Assembly: GCA_013813135.1 (NCBI GenBank)
Contig: JACCSF010000291.1
Location: 1 to 7,189 of the forward strand
Reading direction: 5' to 3'
DNA from: Thermoleophilaceae bacterium
GTDB lineage: Bacteria > Actinomycetota > Thermoleophilia > Solirubrobacterales > Thermoleophilaceae
DNA length: 7,189 nt
The notes under the pieces were generated by a model, which made no database searches, was not told the DNA's origin, and was given only the letters and a program-made list of their open reading frames with translations. Both the position numbers and the translations under genes were made by a program. Positions 5,640-7,189 of the stretch are shown in pieces. Numbering within the stretch: the stretch's first letter is position 1; the number at the start of each line of letters is the position of its first letter.

Positions 5640-7189
5640 GCTACGTCGTAGCAGTCGACAGCGGGGGCACCTTCAGCGACTGCGTGGTCGTGGACGCTGA
5701 CGGCGGCATGGTGCGGGCGAAGTCGCCGTCGACCCCGCCCGATTTCGAGCAGGGCGTGCTGGCGGCGGTTGGCGAGGCGGCCCGCCGTCTCAACCTGACG
5801 ATCGAGGCGCTGCTGGGCGACACGACGATCTTCGCGCACGGCACGACGGTCGCCACCAACATCCTCATCACGCGCACAGGCGCGAAGACCGCGCTGCTGA
5901 CCACCCGCGGCCACGAGGACGCGATCATCATCGGCCGGACCGTCCAGAAGGTGGCCGGCCTGTCGGAGGGTGAGATCGTGAACGTGGCGCGGCTCGCCAA
6001 GGCGGAGCCGCTCGTGCCGCGCTCGAGCATCCACGGCGTGGACGAGCGGATCGACCGCGACGGCGCGGTGGTCGCCCCGCTGCGCCTGGAGTCGATCGAC
6101 GACGTGACCGAGATCCTGCGCGGCCAGGGGGTGGAGGCGATCGCGATCAGCTTCCTCTGGTCGTTCCTCAACCCCGAGCACGAGCGCAAGCTGAGGGACA
6201 GGCTGGCCGCCACGGGCAGCGGCAACGGCGCCGGACCGCGGTGGTTCGTCACCGCCTCGAGCGACCTGGCGCCTGTGATCCGCGAGTACGAGCGCACCGC
6301 CACGACGGTCCTCAACGCCTACCTCACCCCGGGTGTGCATGGCTATCTCTCGCGCATGGGCGAGCGGCTGCGCGCCGCCGGCCACAGCGGCGCGATCTCG
6401 GTGATGCACTCCGCGGGGGGCGTGTCGTCCCTCGACGAGGCCCGCCACCGCGGGGTGACCCTGCTGTCGTCCGGGCCGGCCGGTGGCATGCTGGGCACCC
6501 GGGAGCTGGCGCGCCGCCTGGGCCTCGACCCGGTTATCGCCACCGACGTCGGCGGCACGAGCTTCGACATCGGCACGATCGTCGACGGCGAGCCGGCCTA
6601 CGCGGACGCCCCGGTCTTCGCGAAGTACCCGGTGGCGCTGCCGATCATCGACGTCACCTCGATCGGGGCGGGTGGCGGCAGCATCGCCTGGATCGAGCCG
6701 GATACGGGCGTGCTCAGGGTCGGCCCGCAGAGCGCCGGGGCCGCGCCCGGCCCGGCTTGCTACGGCGCCGGGGGGACGGAGCCGACGGTCACGGACGCGA
6801 ACGTCGTGCTGGGCGGGATCGATCCCGACAACTTCCTTGGGGGACGGATGCGCCTCGACCGCGACCTCGCGGTCGAGGCCATCCGTAGCCGCGTGGCCGA
6901 GCCGCTCGGCCTCGAGCCGGAGGTGGCCGCCGCCCGAATCGTCGACATCGTCAACTCGCAGATGGCCGACCTGATCCGGCGGGTCACGATCGAACGCGGC
7001 CTCGATCCGGCCGGGTTCGCCGTCTTCGCGTACGGTGGCGCGGCGGGCATGCACGCCGGCGCCTATGCGCGCAAGCTCGGCTGCCGGCACGTGGTGGTCC
7101 CCCGCGCTGCGGCGGTCTTCTCTGCCTTCGGCATCGGCATGAGCGACGTCAAGCGCATCGCTGTGGGCTCGGACCCGTCGCGTGCGCCC
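5636..7189 (+). CDS. Hydantoinase A/acetone carboxylase beta-type ATPase subunit (3'-truncated)
   Basis: The first 518 codons of a HyuA-type protein; the frame is still open at the window end. Members have an actin/hexokinase-like fold that binds ATP and phosphorylates the substrate (or bicarbonate) for the partner HyuB subunit. Seen directly: the N-terminal phosphate loop AVDSGGTFSD (D8, G10-T12), HGTTVATNILITR (from H68), a GRTVQKVAGL segment, SSGPAGG (278-284), the second phosphate-binding DVGGTSFD (304-311), IGAGGGS (343-349), and the highly conserved QSAGAAPGPACYG plus TVTDANVVLGG. All ATP-site motifs are intact. Family length is about 680-720, so about 170-200 C-terminal residues are missing. 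The KAEPLVPR..I.GVDERID segment looks closer to the acetone/acetophenone carboxylase branch than to 5-oxoprolinases, which agrees with the gamma-like domain on the partner. The ATG overlaps the upstream TGA (ATGA), so the two subunits are probably made in fixed ratio. The order B then A is the reverse of the commonest hyuA-hyuB arrangement. Confidence 0.93.
   Translation, partial: MSYVVAVDSGGTFSDCVVVDADGGMVRAKSPSTPPDFEQGVLAAVGEAARRLNLTIEALLGDTTIFAHGTTVATNILITRTGAKTALLTTRGHEDAIIIGRTVQKVAGLSEGEIVNVARLAKAEPLVPRSSIHGVDERIDRDGAVVAPLRLESIDDVTEILRGQGVEAIAISFLWSFLNPEHERKLRDRLAATGSGNGAGPRWFVTASSDLAPVIREYERTATTVLNAYLTPGVHGYLSRMGERLRAAGHSGAISVMHSAGGVSSLDEARHRGVTLLSSGPAGGMLGTRELARRLGLDPVIATDVGGTSFDIGTIVDGEPAYADAPVFAKYPVALPIIDVTSIGAGGGSIAWIEPDTGVLRVGPQSAGAAPGPACYGAGGTEPTVTDANVVLGGIDPDNFLGGRMRLDRDLAVEAIRSRVAEPLGLEPEVAAARIVDIVNSQMADLIRRVTIERGLDPAGFAVFAYGGAAGMHAGAYARKLGCRHVVVPRAAAVFSAFGIGMSDVKRIAVGSDPSRAP

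Noticed and set aside
5561..7090. 509-codon open frame on the - strand
   Set aside because: It is antisense to the HyuA-like gene, whose ATP-site motifs are all intact on the + strand; the antisense product has no domain signature.
3393..7189. Annotation as 5-oxoprolinase (OplAH) or plain N-methylhydantoinase
   Set aside because: 5-Oxoprolinase is usually a single long polypeptide or a plain A/B pair without a zinc domain. The gamma-like C-terminal domain and the altered metal-site motif make a specific name unsupported, so only the family is given.

Overview
The window is a stretch of GC-rich (roughly 70%) bacterial DNA in which everything is encoded on the + strand. G/C-ending codons dominate, one gene starts with GTG, and neighbouring genes overlap by 4 bases or sit 3-4 bases apart. 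This suits a high-GC actinobacterium (for example Thermoleophilia or another soil lineage), but a GC-rich proteobacterium or other phylum cannot be excluded from this sequence alone. Both ends of the window cut through genes.

Layout, left to right: (1) the C-terminal half of a CoxM/CutM-type FAD-binding subunit of a molybdenum hydroxylase (2-478); (2) its [2Fe-2S] subunit, CoxS/CutS type, complete (475-972); (3) a divergent arginase/agmatinase-family ureohydrolase (976-1965); (4) a FadR-type GntR transcription factor with an FCD ligand domain (1962-2729); (5) an isochorismatase/N-carbamoylsarcosine-amidase-like cysteine hydrolase (2734-3396); (6) a 748-residue hydantoinase B/acetone carboxylase alpha-type protein with an extra Cys4 C-terminal domain resembling the acetone carboxylase gamma subunit (3393-5639); (7) the first 518 codons of a hydantoinase A/acetone carboxylase beta-type ATPase subunit (5636 to the window end). 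No intergenic gap exceeds 4 bases, so there is no room for a promoter, terminator or RNA gene between genes. The operon promoter must lie left of the window, and the transcript continues to the right.

Working model (inference): this is a catabolic operon for a nitrogen-containing, probably heterocyclic or guanidino/ureido compound. A Mo-dependent hydroxylase would oxidise the substrate. Its large, molybdopterin-binding subunit is not in the window. An ATP-dependent HyuA/HyuB-type enzyme would then carboxylate or hydrolyse an intermediate, and the ureohydrolase and the amidohydrolase would cleave C-N bonds to release urea, ammonia or carbamate. The GntR protein is likely the local regulator. 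I do not recognise the combination as a characterised pathway. The points most worth checking are the fused gamma-like zinc domain on the HyuB protein, a Cys in place of a conserved Asp in its presumed metal site, and the non-canonical signature motifs of the ureohydrolase.
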